Notes under the pieces: model-generated
Database searches by the model: none
What the model saw: the letters and a program-made list of their open reading frames with translations, nothing else
What the model was told of the DNA's origin: nothing
Translations under genes and position numbers: made by a program
Source of the DNA: Marinisporobacter balticus
GTDB taxonomy: Bacteria; Bacillota; Clostridia; Peptostreptococcales; Thermotaleaceae
NCBI RefSeq assembly: GCF_004345705.1
Contig: NZ_SLWV01000007.1
Coordinates: 1-64,000, forward strand
DNA length: 64,000 nt
Direction: 5' to 3'
Part shown: one piece after another, positions 1 through 8,455 of the stretch
Layout of the letters: every line of letters begins with the position of its first letter
How positions within the stretch are numbered: the stretch's first letter is position 1

Positions 1-140
1 GAAATATGCACATTTGTATATCCTCTGTAATGAAGAAGTATCACCTGATATCTGATATGCATACGCTTATTATTAGTCGTTCGTAATAGCTTTTTTAAAA
101 CATTAATTTCTACTTGTTCATTATGATTTTCAGTATACAT
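1..140 (-). CDS. N-terminal part of an IS630-type transposase or helix-turn-helix protein (cut by window edge)
   Basis: An ATG at 138-140 on the minus strand follows a GGGAGGG ribosome site and opens a frame that runs off the left edge after 46 codons. The stretch KRMHIRYQVILLHYRGYTN resembles the opening helix-turn-helix of IS630-family transposases and related winged-helix proteins, which read roughly K.RMY.RYQA..LHL.GYTN. The gene is divergent from nothing in this window and lies just beyond the stop of the symporter gene on the same strand. Only the DNA-binding start is visible, so whether the element is complete cannot be said. Confidence 0.5.
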   Translation of the reverse strand, partial: MYTENHNEQVEINVLKKLLRTTNNKRMHIRYQVILLHYRGYTNVHI

Positions 141-228
141 GCACAATCCCTCCCTTTATAGATTATGTTTACATAATATCATCAGAGAGGCGGAATATTT
201 TATTGTAATTTTTCCCAGTGTTAAATCA

Positions 229-1632
229 TTAATACGTTATATATAGATCAGGAATCTTTACTGAATCAAAAATAGCAACCAGTAAAAATGTTCCTACACA
301 AACGATCCATTCTAAATAGATAACATGTGAAAATATTCTTATAGAAGGTACAAATGTCCATAAAACCAACACAAATATGCCTACCAATGTGGTATAAAAT
401 GCAGAATGCTTCCTGCATACACTCGGTGCAAATATTGTGAATAAGAAGGTTACAGTAAATGCTGTTGTTAGACTTAAGGCAACAAGTAATGTTTTAAGTA
501 TTCCTACGATGGTCAGTGCCAATATAAAGGTCATTACACCAAGTACTACTACAGTCATTTTGTTAATACGCATAAATTTTTTATCGTCAATATCTGGATT
601 GATAAAACGCTTATAAATATCTTGTGAAAATAATGTTGCAGTACCTAAAAGTAAATTACATGCTGTTGAAACATCAGCTGCCCAAAGTGCTGCTAAAGTT
701 ATACCCGCCATTATCGGATTTAATGACATGATAATCTTAGGAAGTGCCATAGTTGCACTTATATCAGGATAAGTAGCCTTTGCAGCGATCCCCATAAGCG
801 CTGCTAAAAAACCAATAGGAAGCATTAATAATCCCCCTAAAACAAATCCGCGTTTAGCATGTTTCTCATCCTTTGCACCACAAGCGATCTGAACAGTTGC
901 TTGTAATGATAATGTTTGGGTCATCATAACAGCACACCATCCCATTATAACTGCTAACCCTAAACCATTTATAGGATGTAGATATGCAATATCGGATGGT
1001 ATCTTTAATACAATATTTTCTAAACCGCCTTGTGATGAAATTGTAGCAACGGCAGAAAATATAATCCCTATATAGATTAAAGCTACGTTTAATATATTCG
1101 AAAGTCCTGCAGACCACATGCCACCTATAAATGTAATGCCTATAAAAACGACTGCACTCATAATCATTCCGGATTTTAAAGTAAATATATCAGGTAATAA
1201 GGATGTAAGTATGGCTCCTCCTGCAACATATTGTAAAGAAGTAATGACCAATAGTATTACGATTTGACTAAGTACACATATGACACGGCCCTTTGTGTCA
1301 TAAAATTTTTCAAAAAGTTCTGGAACCGTAGAGACATTAAGCTTTCTATATTTTCCTGCTGCAACTAGTCCCATAACCACAGCTCCTGCTCCCCAGGCTA
1401 CATTATACCACCCAGCAGCTAATCCAACATTATAAGCACTTTCTGCAACACCAATGGTTGATGCACCCCCGATAGCAAGACCCGTAACAGTAACAGCAAT
1501 TAAAGGCGTAGTAAGCTTTCTACCCGCCAGTATAAAGCCCTCAGATCCACTTGTAGCTAGCTTTCTAGCATAAGCACTTATAGCAAATAAAGCAATTATA
1601 TAGCATAAAACAATTATCAATGGTATATTCAT
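229..1632 (-). CDS. Sodium:solute symporter family (SSS) transporter
   Basis: A 467-residue, almost wholly hydrophobic protein with about 13 membrane segments, the normal size and topology of sodium:solute symporters. The N-terminal pattern (one helix, a short arginine/lysine loop, then SEGFILAGRKL and a glycine-rich second helix with GLAIGGASTIGVAESAY) is typical of the family. The expected role is uptake of a small organic solute driven by the sodium gradient; the substrate cannot be read from sequence. I chose the ATG at 1632 because AGAGGTG lies 6 bases before it; a GTG three codons upstream is the alternative. A terminator and a small ORF precede it on the same strand. Confidence 0.85.
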   Translation of the reverse strand: MNIPLIIVLCYIIALFAISAYARKLATSGSEGFILAGRKLTTPLIAVTVTGLAIGGASTIGVAESAYNVGLAAGWYNVAWGAGAVVMGLVAAGKYRKLNVSTVPELFEKFYDTKGRVICVLSQIVILLVITSLQYVAGGAILTSLLPDIFTLKSGMIMSAVVFIGITFIGGMWSAGLSNILNVALIYIGIIFSAVATISSQGGLENIVLKIPSDIAYLHPINGLGLAVIMGWCAVMMTQTLSLQATVQIACGAKDEKHAKRGFVLGGLLMLPIGFLAALMGIAAKATYPDISATMALPKIIMSLNPIMAGITLAALWAADVSTACNLLLGTATLFSQDIYKRFINPDIDDKKFMRINKMTVVVLGVMTFILALTIVGILKTLLVALSLTTAFTVTFLFTIFAPSVCRKHSAFYTTLVGIFVLVLWTFVPSIRIFSHVIYLEWIVCVGTFLLVAIFDSVKIPDLYITY

Positions 1633-1737
1633 TTTATTCACCTCTTAAAGTTTTTAGTTTTTTTAATAGGCTGTACACACCTATTTAGAATATTTGGGTA
1701 GCATGTCGTAAATAGAGATATCTTAATACTTTTATAT

Positions 1738-1766
1738 ATAAAAAAAGACCCATTCTAATGAGTCTC
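1738..1766 (-). terminator. Intrinsic terminator between small ORF and symporter gene
   Basis: On the minus strand GACTCATT pairs with AATGGGTC (one G-U pair) across a 2-base loop and is followed by seven Ts. It lies after the 53-codon ORF and about 105 bases before the symporter start, so it could end the small transcript or act as an attenuator for the symporter. Confidence 0.6.
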
Positions 1767-1805
1767 CTTTATAAAAAATAATCATGATCCTTTCAAAAAT
1801 CATTT

Positions 1806-1967
1806 TTATGAAGGTTCTATCTGTATTCTAGAAAGACTCTTTAGAGAATTATACATATTATTTTTGTATGCAAAGAAACAAGCGCTAAAAAAGTAAAAGC
1901 CCCAGCTAAAGTAATCGTCAAAATAATCTATATGAATTTGGAATTTTTTTGTCATTTGCACGAACAT
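1806..1967 (-). CDS. Small Phe/Tyr-rich ORF (53 aa), possible leader peptide or small membrane protein
   Basis: An ATG at 1965-1967 follows AAGGTG by 6 bases and opens a 53-codon frame. A good sigma-A promoter (2021-2049) lies upstream and an intrinsic terminator downstream. The protein starts MFVQMTKKFQIHIDYFDDYF and continues into WGFYFFSACFFAY; 9 of 53 residues are Phe and 5 are Tyr. The central hydrophobic run could be a short membrane helix, making it a small transporter subunit, or the aromatic codons could serve as a translation-sensing leader. No family is recognised. That it is translated is inferred from promoter, ribosome site and position only. Confidence 0.4.
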   Translation of the reverse strand: MFVQMTKKFQIHIDYFDDYFSWGFYFFSACFFAYKNNMYNSLKSLSRIQIEPS

Positions 1968-2020
1968 TAAAATCACCTTCGTATTTGAAATTTATAAATT
2001 CTGTCAATAAATTAATATTT

Positions 2021-2049
2021 ATGATATAGAAAAAAATAAGTACTGTCAA
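2021..2049 (-). promoter_or_regulatory. Sigma-A promoter for small ORF/symporter
   Basis: Minus strand TTGACA (2044-2049), a 17-base spacer and TATCAT (2021-2026). A second TTGACA lies about 40 bases further downstream with a poorer -10 box. The predicted start is about 45 bases before the small ORF. Confidence 0.55.
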
Positions 2050-2081
2050 TAAAAAACATGAAATTTTGCAATAAAGGCAAT

Positions 2082-2102
2082 ATTTTGTAATTGTTACAAA
2101 AT
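2082..2102. promoter_or_regulatory. Perfect 9-bp palindrome, possible operator
   Basis: ATTTTGTAA-TTG-TTACAAAAT, a perfect inverted repeat with 3-base spacer, sits about 33 bp upstream of the -35 box of the promoter at 2021-2049. It has the size and symmetry of a dimeric repressor or activator site. The rest of the gap (about 2103-2450) shows no gene or clear structure. Confidence 0.35.
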
Positions 2103-2473
2103 TTTAGATTTCCTATGAATTTAATAAAGCAAACCATTTACACATGCTATCATTTGTATGATTGAATTTATTGAGCCTATTAAGGGCAGTGATACATAAG
2201 AAATATCCATCTAGAAGTAATACCAAAAGTATCTAACCGAAGCATAAAACTAACACCAATAGTGGCAAATCACTGATAAGTAGCATATCTAGAAAAATAA
2301 GCCTTAAAGTTCCCTAAAATTTTATAAATAAATCTTATCATTTTATAGTAAATCACCCTAAGAGTATGATAAACTACAAATAGTAAATATTCTATTGATT
2401 ACCATTTCTACTCATATAAAATCTCCGTATCATGTAATTACATCTAAAAACATTGAAGATTTTGAGGAGAAAA

Positions 2474-2680
2474 ATGGCTGGTTCAAGTAGCGAATCCATA
2501 AAAAAAATCGAGGGTGTATTAAAGAATATTGAAAATTCCGTTACCAACATTGCACAAAAAGTGAATGTAACAAGATCTTCAATAGAAAATCAGGCTTCTG
2601 CCCTTGAGGAGATCAATGCTTCAATTGATGAATTAACTTCAGCTGCACAGGTTTTAAAAGAACTTTCAAAAAAATTATAA
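2474..2680 (+). CDS. Orphan chemoreceptor C-terminal tail (68 aa), probable remnant
   Basis: The ATG at 2474 follows GAGGA at 5 bases; an upstream TTG at 2453 is less likely. The 68 residues read like the last coiled-coil segment of a methyl-accepting chemotaxis protein: repeated S/E/N heptads and the phrase ALEEINASIDELTSAAQ, which normally sits near the end of the signalling domain. There is no sensor, membrane helix, HAMP domain or hairpin tip. It is followed directly by a strong terminator. The simplest reading is a deleted chemoreceptor whose tail regained a start, but its intact ribosome site and frame leave open a small expressed protein. Confidence 0.5.
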   Translation: MAGSSSESIKKIEGVLKNIENSVTNIAQKVNVTRSSIENQASALEEINASIDELTSAAQVLKELSKKL

Positions 2681-2684
2681 ATGC

Positions 2685-2718
2685 AAAGCGATATAGTATG
2701 GTTACTGTATCGCTTTTT
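2685..2718 (+). terminator. Intrinsic terminator
   Basis: A 14-bp stem (AAAGCGATATAGTA against TACTGTATCGCTTT, one wobble) with loop TGGT and a T run, beginning 4 bases after the stop of the orphan chemoreceptor tail. Confidence 0.8.
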
Positions 2719-2982
2719 TCAATAACATTAATCAATATACACTCGTTTACAAGTGAATTAAGCTACATCTTTACCATAAAGAAAAGATACATTATAAAGG
2801 AATAAATTCAATTTTTTTATAGGCACTTGATTATAGAAAATTTTAATCATTCATCATGTTGCTATAAAATTATTCGATTTGATTGTATTTAAAGCACATG
2901 TGATACTTGAATAGCATATGGATTAAATATTTATAAATGATTGATTAAAATTTGAGTTATTTCATAAAAGGGAGGAATTTTA

Positions 2983-4137
2983 GTGGAAATCAGAAAAGAT
3001 CTACCAGCAATTTTCGAAGAATTTTCAGAAGCAAGAAGAAATGGGTTTATAGCAGCAAATGATTTTAAGAAACAAAACAAACCTATGATTGGTACATTTT
3101 GCACATTTATGCCACAGGAAATTCCGCTTGCAATGGGTGCAGCGACTGTATCTCTTTGTGCTACTTCTGATGAGACAATCAGTGAAGCCGAGAAGGAATT
3201 GCCAAGAAATCTTTGTCCTTTAATCAAATCCAGTTATGGCTTTGGAAAAACAGACAAATGTCCATATTTTTACTTTAGTGATATGATAATTGGTGAAACT
3301 ACCTGTGATGGAAAAAAGAAAATGTTTGAACTGATGGGAGAATTTAAACCCGTTCATATTATGCAGCTTCCAAACAACCCGACTACAAAAGAATCTTTTG
3401 CTATGTGGAAAAATGAGATTATCCAGCTTAAGGAAGTTATGGAGGAACAGTTTAACACCAAGATCAATGAAGAAGATATTAGAAAGGCGATTAACCTAAA
3501 AAATAGAGAAAGACAAGCACTTAAGGATTTCTATTCCCTTGGTAAATTGAATCCCCCAGCTCTATCAGGTGAAGACATTCTTAAGGTTCTTTACGGTAGT
3601 ACCTTTAAATTTGATAGAGAAGCGAATATAAATGATATCAATGCATTGACTGAAAAAGTAAAGGCTGAATATGCAGCAGGAAAAAAACTTGAAAGCAAAC
3701 CTAGAATACTTATAACAGGTTGTCCAATTGGTGGTGTAACAGAAAAGGTCGTTAAAGCTATTGAAGAAAATGGCGCGCAAGTCGTGTTCTTTGAAAACTG
3801 TATGGGTGCTAAGGCTATTGAGGATATGGTGGATGAATCTAATCCAGACGTTTATGAGGCTTTAGCAGAAAAATACTTAAAAATTGGATGCTCCTGTATG
3901 TCTCCTAATCTAAATAGAGCAAAAATGTTAAACAAAGCGATTGATGCATACCAAGTTGATGCTGTGGTAGATGTGATCCTTCAGGCCTGTCATACCTATG
4001 CCATTGAAACAGTAAACATTAAGAAATTTGTAAATGGTGAAAAAGAGCTTCCTTATATAAGCATAGAAACGGATTATTCAACATCCGATATCGGTCAGCT
4101 CAACACAAGAATGGCTGCATTTATAGAGATGCTTTAG
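2983..4137 (+). CDS. yjiM: Double-cubane-cluster anaerobic reductase, YjiM / 2-hydroxyacyl-CoA dehydratase family
   Basis: A 384-residue soluble protein closely matching, from memory, E. coli YjiM, with signatures RDLPAIFEEFSEAR near the start, GTFCTFMPQEIP (about residues 37-48) and NLCPLIKSSYGFGKTDKCPY (about 76-95). Cysteines near 40, 59, 78, 93 and 108 plus several in the C-terminal half fit the iron-sulfur ligands of the 2-hydroxyacyl-CoA dehydratase D / double-cubane family, which carries out low-potential reductions. Such proteins usually need an ATP-dependent activator (YjiL/HgdC type); none is seen here. The start is GTG, chosen for GGGAGGA 8 bases upstream. The physiological substrate is unknown. 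Confidence 0.85.
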   Translation: MEIRKDLPAIFEEFSEARRNGFIAANDFKKQNKPMIGTFCTFMPQEIPLAMGAATVSLCATSDETISEAEKELPRNLCPLIKSSYGFGKTDKCPYFYFSDMIIGETTCDGKKKMFELMGEFKPVHIMQLPNNPTTKESFAMWKNEIIQLKEVMEEQFNTKINEEDIRKAINLKNRERQALKDFYSLGKLNPPALSGEDILKVLYGSTFKFDREANINDINALTEKVKAEYAAGKKLESKPRILITGCPIGGVTEKVVKAIEENGAQVVFFENCMGAKAIEDMVDESNPDVYEALAEKYLKIGCSCMSPNLNRAKMLNKAIDAYQVDAVVDVILQACHTYAIETVNIKKFVNGEKELPYISIETDYSTSDIGQLNTRMAAFIEML

Positions 4138-4328
4138 ATTGAAGAACATATATTTAAACATTGCGCACAAAAACAAATAATAAGGGGACAGCAAATCTAT
4201 CCCCACCAATTTCTATATTCTCTTTCCCATTGATTCTTTCTGCCCTATATGCACGCACTTCTTCATCGTATGTATCAATCATACCTTCCACACTCAACAC
4301 TCAATATAAAATTTTATTTGCTATGATT

Positions 4329-4360
4329 AAAGAGGATGATTCTCTCATCCTCTTTTTATT
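4329..4360 (+). terminator. Intrinsic terminator downstream of double-cubane reductase
   Basis: An 11-bp perfect stem AAAGAGGATGA / TCATCCTCTTT with a 5-base loop, followed by a T-rich run on the plus strand. It lies about 190 bases after the reductase stop; no gene is supported between. Confidence 0.75.
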
Positions 4361-4384
4361 TTTAAAGATATTTAAGTACTACTT

Positions 4385-4543
4385 TTATGATTCTATTTTA
4401 AATTTACCCATTTTTTCTTGCAACGCAAATACCCTATTGTCATCTAAACAACGGTTGATCTGGTCGTACTTATAGACATATTTTTTGATATCGCTTAAAT
4501 ATTTACTTTTATTGATGATTTGCTCCGTATTTTTACATTTTTC
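4385..4543 (-). pseudogene. Coding-like remnant (52 codons, no start), family unknown
   Basis: A minus-strand frame with no start codon and no ribosome site ends in the phrase LDDNRVFALQEKMGKFKIES. Its composition (charged, balanced, ending FKI-like) looks like the C-terminus of a real soluble protein, possibly of a signalling family, rather than random AT-rich sequence. It begins directly after an in-frame stop. I read it as the tail of a lost gene; no family can be named. Confidence 0.25.
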
Positions 4544-4574
4544 TCACTTTTTTTCATTATTATTTTAAATAGTG

Positions 4575-4866
4575 CAACAGGTTAAATCAATCCTTACAAA
4601 TCAAAAATATTAGATGAAACGAGGTATACAAAATGGAAAATTATAATAATGAATTACAATTAATAAAAGCACAAATCGAAAACACGAGACGCAAATTAAA
4701 TGAATTAATTAAACAAAGCGAAGGTAATCTTTTAAATTCAGAAGTAATTGAATTAAGCCAATTACTAGATAAATTTCTATCAAAATATGACCATATTAAA
4801 AAATAACAATTAATTATTTAAAAGTAACAAGGTAATACTATAAGCTAAGATCTATTTAACCTGTTG
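4575..4866. repeat. 13-bp inverted repeats flanking the Spo0E-like gene
   Basis: CAACAGGTTAAAT (4575-4587) recurs inverted as ATTTAACCTGTTG (4854-4866), with partial similarity continuing outward (AGTG against AGTAGCA). The arms enclose 266 bp holding only the Spo0E-like gene. They could be ends of a MITE-like element or one long mRNA stem. Confidence 0.5.
4633..4806 (+). CDS. Spo0E-family aspartyl-phosphate phosphatase (57 aa)
   Basis: A 57-residue protein starting MENYNNELQLIKAQIE with GAGGT 7 bases before the ATG. It has the two-helix layout of Spo0E phosphatases and the signature SQLLDKFLSKY near the C-terminus, matching the family's SQ.LDK.I..Y motif that docks on and dephosphorylates the response regulator Spo0A. 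The expected role is to restrain phosphorylated Spo0A and so delay sporulation. It stands alone on its strand, enclosed by 13-bp inverted repeats. Length is ordinary for the family (50-90 residues). This gene supports a spore-forming host. Confidence 0.85.
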   Translation: MENYNNELQLIKAQIENTRRKLNELIKQSEGNLLNSEVIELSQLLDKFLSKYDHIKK

Positions 4867-5016
4867 TGCTACTTAAAATTGTTTTCATCATCCGATGCAT
4901 TGACTCAACTCCTTTTACTTCGGTTTTCGAACATTTCTATTTCGTACTTTTTTTGGATACCCGATTATGCATAATTTGTAAATATCTGTACATTCTAATA
5001 AAAAATTTTTAAAAAA

Positions 5017-5051
5017 GTCAGCCTTGAATAAGGATCCTATTCAAACCTGAC
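5017..5051 (-). terminator. Hairpin of the GTCAG..TTGAATA family, probable bidirectional terminator
   Basis: GTCAGCCTTGAATA (5017-5030) faces TATTCAAACCTGAC (5038-5051) with two mismatches; A/T runs lie on both sides. It resembles hairpins at 15861-15908 and 40071-40118. It lies about 115 bases beyond the stop of the minus-strand lipoprotein and could also end the Spo0E transcript. Nothing else is seen from 4867 to 5165. Confidence 0.55.
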
Positions 5052-5165
5052 GCTTTCATATTTTTTGTAATTTTTTCTAAATTTAGATAAAACGAGGATT
5101 TTTTACACAAATTTATATTATTGCTTTTGTTTGCTAGTATAAAATTAGGCATTGGATAAATTTTA

Positions 5166-5711
5166 TTATTTACTCGTGAGTTTAAATGACTCAAAAAATT
5201 TATTAATATTTTCTTTATTCTCTTCTTCCTTGTCAGTAGCTATATTTAACTGATACATTCTGTTCCCTACAATATAGATTTTTTGGTGTATTTTAAACAT
5301 ATTTCCATCTTCTTCTCCTTCAAATATTAGATCTTTACCAGGATATTCTCCTAAAGTAATATCCGTGATCTTCTCATTTTTTCCATTGCTATTTGTTATT
5401 GCACCATTACACCCACTCATTAATAACTCATTTGTATCTGTTTTTTTTATAAACTCTTCAGGGTAATCATTATACGTACAAATATATGCTATATGCTCTT
5501 TCTCCACCATGTATGTATTCATAACTATATCACCAAGTGCTGTTTGAATAGTTTGTGGCGTATTCTCTGGCTTACCTGGAAAATCTACAGTAAACCCTCC
5601 ATCTTCGCAATTTAATGTTTCAAATGTCTCTTCTACTTTTCCATCACCACAGCCCATCAGTGCGCTACTTAATAGGCATACTAGTACGAACATTGTTATT
5701 ATTTTTTTCAT
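5166..5711 (-). CDS. Putative lipoprotein with a PsbP/DcrB-like domain
   Basis: A 181-residue protein with a signal peptide MKKIITMFVLVCLLSSALMG and lipobox LMGC, so it should be anchored to the outer face of the membrane. The mature part begins with a GGFTVDFPGKPE stretch and alternates strands and one C-terminal helix (INKFFESFKL). This order resembles the small PsbP/DcrB (MOG1-like) fold often found in Gram-positive lipoproteins annotated as hypothetical. No enzyme motif is visible. GGGAGG precedes the ATG by 8 bases. Monocistronic; function unknown. Confidence 0.6.
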   Translation of the reverse strand: MKKIITMFVLVCLLSSALMGCGDGKVEETFETLNCEDGGFTVDFPGKPENTPQTIQTALGDIVMNTYMVEKEHIAYICTYNDYPEEFIKKTDTNELLMSGCNGAITNSNGKNEKITDITLGEYPGKDLIFEGEEDGNMFKIHQKIYIVGNRMYQLNIATDKEEENKENINKFFESFKLTSK

Positions 5712-5834
5712 AAAATAAACCTCCCATTTTTTATAATCATTTTATAGATACCCTACCTTTTGCCTAACATCCTAAACAAACATGATCTATTCAAAAAGGA
5801 TATTTCCATATTTTATCACATATGAATAATATCA

Positions 5835-5869
5835 CCTGTGACTTAAGTTCTAAAAACTTTCGTCACAGG
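5835..5869 (-). promoter_or_regulatory. Hairpin in the leader region of the lipoprotein gene
   Basis: CCTGTGAC (5835-5842) pairs with GTCACAGG (5862-5869), with an inner AAGTT/AACTT stem. It lies about 125 bases upstream of the lipoprotein start on its strand and could be an operator or a 5' untranslated hairpin. No known riboswitch signature is seen. The rest of 5712-6232 shows only the repeats at 5971-6000 and the promoter of the chemoreceptor. Confidence 0.35.
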
Positions 5870-5970
5870 CATCATTATTTTTGCCACAAATATCCCTATG
5901 AAACATGAATGCTTTATTTCTTTATCTCATACGAAAGGCCTTCCATTTGAAATAATCTGTAATTATATAA

Positions 5971-6000
5971 ATTCATACAAATTCATACAAATTTATACAA
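5971..6000. repeat. Three tandem 10-bp repeats
   Basis: ATTCATACAA occurs twice and is followed by ATTTATACAA. A short tandem array between two divergent genes; role unknown. Confidence 0.7.
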
Positions 6001-6182
6001 TAATTAACAACCTCAGCCAATTATATACATATATATATAATTTTTCAACATAAAAAGTGTAAAATAATCTAAAAGTACCAATTTCATCTACTCTTAATTT
6101 TTCCAATACAAAACCCCTTAAGAAAAAGTCTGTATCAATTTCCTCATTATTAGATATTTAATTTTCATAATTCTACAAAACA

Positions 6183-6191
6183 TGGTATAAT
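6183..6191 (+). promoter_or_regulatory. Extended -10 promoter for the chemoreceptor
   Basis: TGGTATAAT is a perfect extended -10 element; the -35 region is weak. It lies about 40 bases before the start codon of the chemoreceptor, after a GGAGG ribosome site. Confidence 0.5.
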
Positions 6192-6232
6192 TTTCGTACA
6201 AAATATATTTACTATTACTGGAGGATCCCTTT

Positions 6233-8275
6233 ATGAAACAAACAAAAAAAAAAGCAACAAAAATGTCTATGCGCTTTAAATTAGTTACGTTACCTTTAAT
6301 ACTCCTTTTCATTGCTATTTTAGGTATCGGTAGCATCTCATCCTATTCTACGAGGAAAAGTTTAATCCATCAAATGAAAAATGACGGATTAGAAATCGTT
6401 TCTCAAATTGCAAAGCAAATCGAACAAAATAATACTTCTTTACAAGTAATCACCGAAAAAATTGATTCTGATATAAAGCAAGTTGGACAATTTGTACGAT
6501 CTAATCAAAATCAATTAAGTCCTGCACTTTTAAAACAGTTTTCAAAAGATTTAGAAATCGATGAGATCAATGTATTTGATAAAAACGGAGAGATTTTGTA
6601 TTCAAATCTTGATGAAAATGTAGGTTTTATCGCTCCTAAAGATCACGTTTTGTTTACTTTTTTAAATAATCAAAAGGACTTTTTATCAGAAGAGAGCAGA
6701 AAAAGCACCGTATCAGAAAATTATTATAAATATGGTTATGTAAAAAATTTAAATGGTGGTGCTATTCAAATTGGTGTACTTGCGAATAAGTTGCAAGCAT
6801 TGACTGAAAAATTCGATTATCAAACATTGGTCGAAAATTTAGTGCAAAATAAAAATATTGTTTATGCACTTTTTATCGATAAAAACTTAAAAGCAGTTGC
6901 CCATAGTAATAAAAATCGCATAGGCATAGATCTTACTGATACGGGTAGCAAAACAGCTGCAGTAGATGGCAAACCTTATTCTTCGGAGTTTTTCTATGAG
7001 GGAGAAAAGGTCAATGTATATGATATATTATATCCTGTTGTAATAAACGGAAAACATGTTGGGGCTATTAATGTAGGATTGTCCATGAAAGACGTATATG
7101 CTTCTGTTAAACAAAATATTCTCCTCGTCAGCGCTGTGGGTATTTTATTCTTCATTCTAATTGGAAGCGTATTATTTCTTATGTCTAACAACATCGTAAA
7201 GCTGTTAAATTCATTGAAAATACATTTGAATTTCATTGCAGATGGTGATTTTACAAAAGATATTTCTAAAAAAGAGCTTAATCGAAAAGATGAACTCGGC
7301 GAGATGGCGAACGCTTTAGTATGTATGGAGAATTCTGTTAAAAAAATCATCCAAAACATCACTGAAAAATCTACACAAACCACAACAAATTCTGATTCTT
7401 TAGCATCTATATCTGAAGAAATGTCAGCATCTTCGCAGGAACTCGCTATGACCATGTCTCAAGTAGCGGATGGCGCAACGAATCAATCACAAGATTTAAA
7501 GGATAGTGTCGATTCACTTTCTGAATTGAAAAACAATATTGAAAATATAGATCTAGAACTTCAAAATGTAAAAAAAGAAACAGAAAATGCAGCAAATAAA
7601 GCGACTATCGGTGAACAAGAGATGAATACGCTTGTAAAATCTATAGATGAAATGAAACAAGCCTTTGAACTTGTTGTTGGAAAGGTTAAAACACTGACGC
7701 ATTCAATCCATGAAATAAGTGGTATCACCGAAATCATTTGCACAATATCCGAGCAAACAAATCTACTAGCACTCAATGCAGCCATTGAAGCAGCAAGAGC
7801 TGGGGAACATGGTAAAGGTTTTTCAGTAGTCGCTGAAGAAGTACGAAAATTAGCAGAAGAATCCAAACAATTTACAGAAAAAATCATAAACTTGGTATCT
7901 TCCATCACAAAAGATACGAATGAAATGATTTATACTTCAAAAAATGCTACACAATCTGTTGAAGAACAAACTACATCTCTTGAAAAAACATTAAAAGCAT
8001 TCAAAGATATATTAGTATCTGTAGAAAACATTGTCCCTTTTATGGACAAAACGCATCATGCTATGCATAAGATCATACAATCAAAAGATACACTTATGGA
8101 AAAAGTATCCAAAGTAAGTAGCCTTACTGAAGAAAATTCAGCAGGAATACAACAAGTATCCGCATCTTCACAAGAATTAAGCGCATCTTCAGAAGAAGTG
8201 GCGAGCACTGCTCAAACTTTAAATGAAATTGCGATGCATTTAATGCACACCATTGAATGTTTTAAGATATCATAA
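6233..8275 (+). CDS. Methyl-accepting chemotaxis protein with extracellular Cache-type sensor
   Basis: 680 residues. Membrane helix 1 (about 17-36), an extracellular region of about 255 residues with two alpha/beta lobes ([16 protein letters not shown] and [18 protein letters not shown]) that fits a Cache or CHASE-like ligand-binding domain, helix 2 (about 295-317), a HAMP linker, then the cytoplasmic signalling coiled coil. The conserved hairpin tip [19 protein letters not shown] is at about 507-525 and would bind CheA and CheW. There is no C-terminal CheR-binding pentapeptide. GGAGG precedes the ATG. Ligand unknown. It stands alone with its own promoter, the usual arrangement for chemoreceptors. 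Confidence 0.93.
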   Translation: MKQTKKKATKMSMRFKLVTLPLILLFIAILGIGSISSYSTRKSLIHQMKNDGLEIVSQIAKQIEQNNTSLQVITEKIDSDIKQVGQFVRSNQNQLSPALLKQFSKDLEIDEINVFDKNGEILYSNLDENVGFIAPKDHVLFTFLNNQKDFLSEESRKSTVSENYYKYGYVKNLNGGAIQIGVLANKLQALTEKFDYQTLVENLVQNKNIVYALFIDKNLKAVAHSNKNRIGIDLTDTGSKTAAVDGKPYSSEFFYEGEKVNVYDILYPVVINGKHVGAINVGLSMKDVYASVKQNILLVSAVGILFFILIGSVLFLMSNNIVKLLNSLKIHLNFIADGDFTKDISKKELNRKDELGEMANALVCMENSVKKIIQNITEKSTQTTTNSDSLASISEEMSASSQELAMTMSQVADGATNQSQDLKDSVDSLSELKNNIENIDLELQNVKKETENAANKATIGEQEMNTLVKSIDEMKQAFELVVGKVKTLTHSIHEISGITEIICTISEQTNLLALNAAIEAARAGEHGKGFSVVAEEVRKLAEESKQFTEKIINLVSSITKDTNEMIYTSKNATQSVEEQTTSLEKTLKAFKDILVSVENIVPFMDKTHHAMHKIIQSKDTLMEKVSKVSSLTEENSAGIQQVSASSQELSASSEEVASTAQTLNEIAMHLMHTIECFKIS

Positions 8276-8356
8276 CTGCCATTCCCTTCCTTTTGACTTC
8301 TGCTGGTGCCCATTCACAATAACTACACTTATAACAATGATTTGGTTACGAAAAAA

Positions 8357-8390
8357 GTAAAGTCAACTAGAAGCCTAGTTGACTTATTAC
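8357..8390 (-). terminator. Terminator of the AAGTCAACTAG family (bidirectional)
   Basis: AAGTCAACTAG (8360-8370) and CTAGTTGACTT (8375-8385) form an 11-bp perfect stem with A/T-rich flanks. It lies between convergent genes: the chemoreceptor on plus and the shortened chemoreceptor on minus. The same stem recurs at 54669-54692 and, with wobble pairs, at 40374-40399. Confidence 0.75.
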
Positions 8391-8455
8391 TGCTTAATTT
8401 TTTCCATACACGCTTCTAAGTACACTATTTTTTAGGCAATCCTATATCCTTGTCT

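Noticed and set aside
4161..4475. 104-codon plus-strand frame after the double-cubane reductase
   Set aside because: No ribosome site, runs through an intrinsic terminator, and composition is not protein-like.
6118..6336. 72-codon minus-strand frame at the chemoreceptor start
   Set aside because: Overlaps the 5' end and promoter of a strong gene on the other strand, without a ribosome site.
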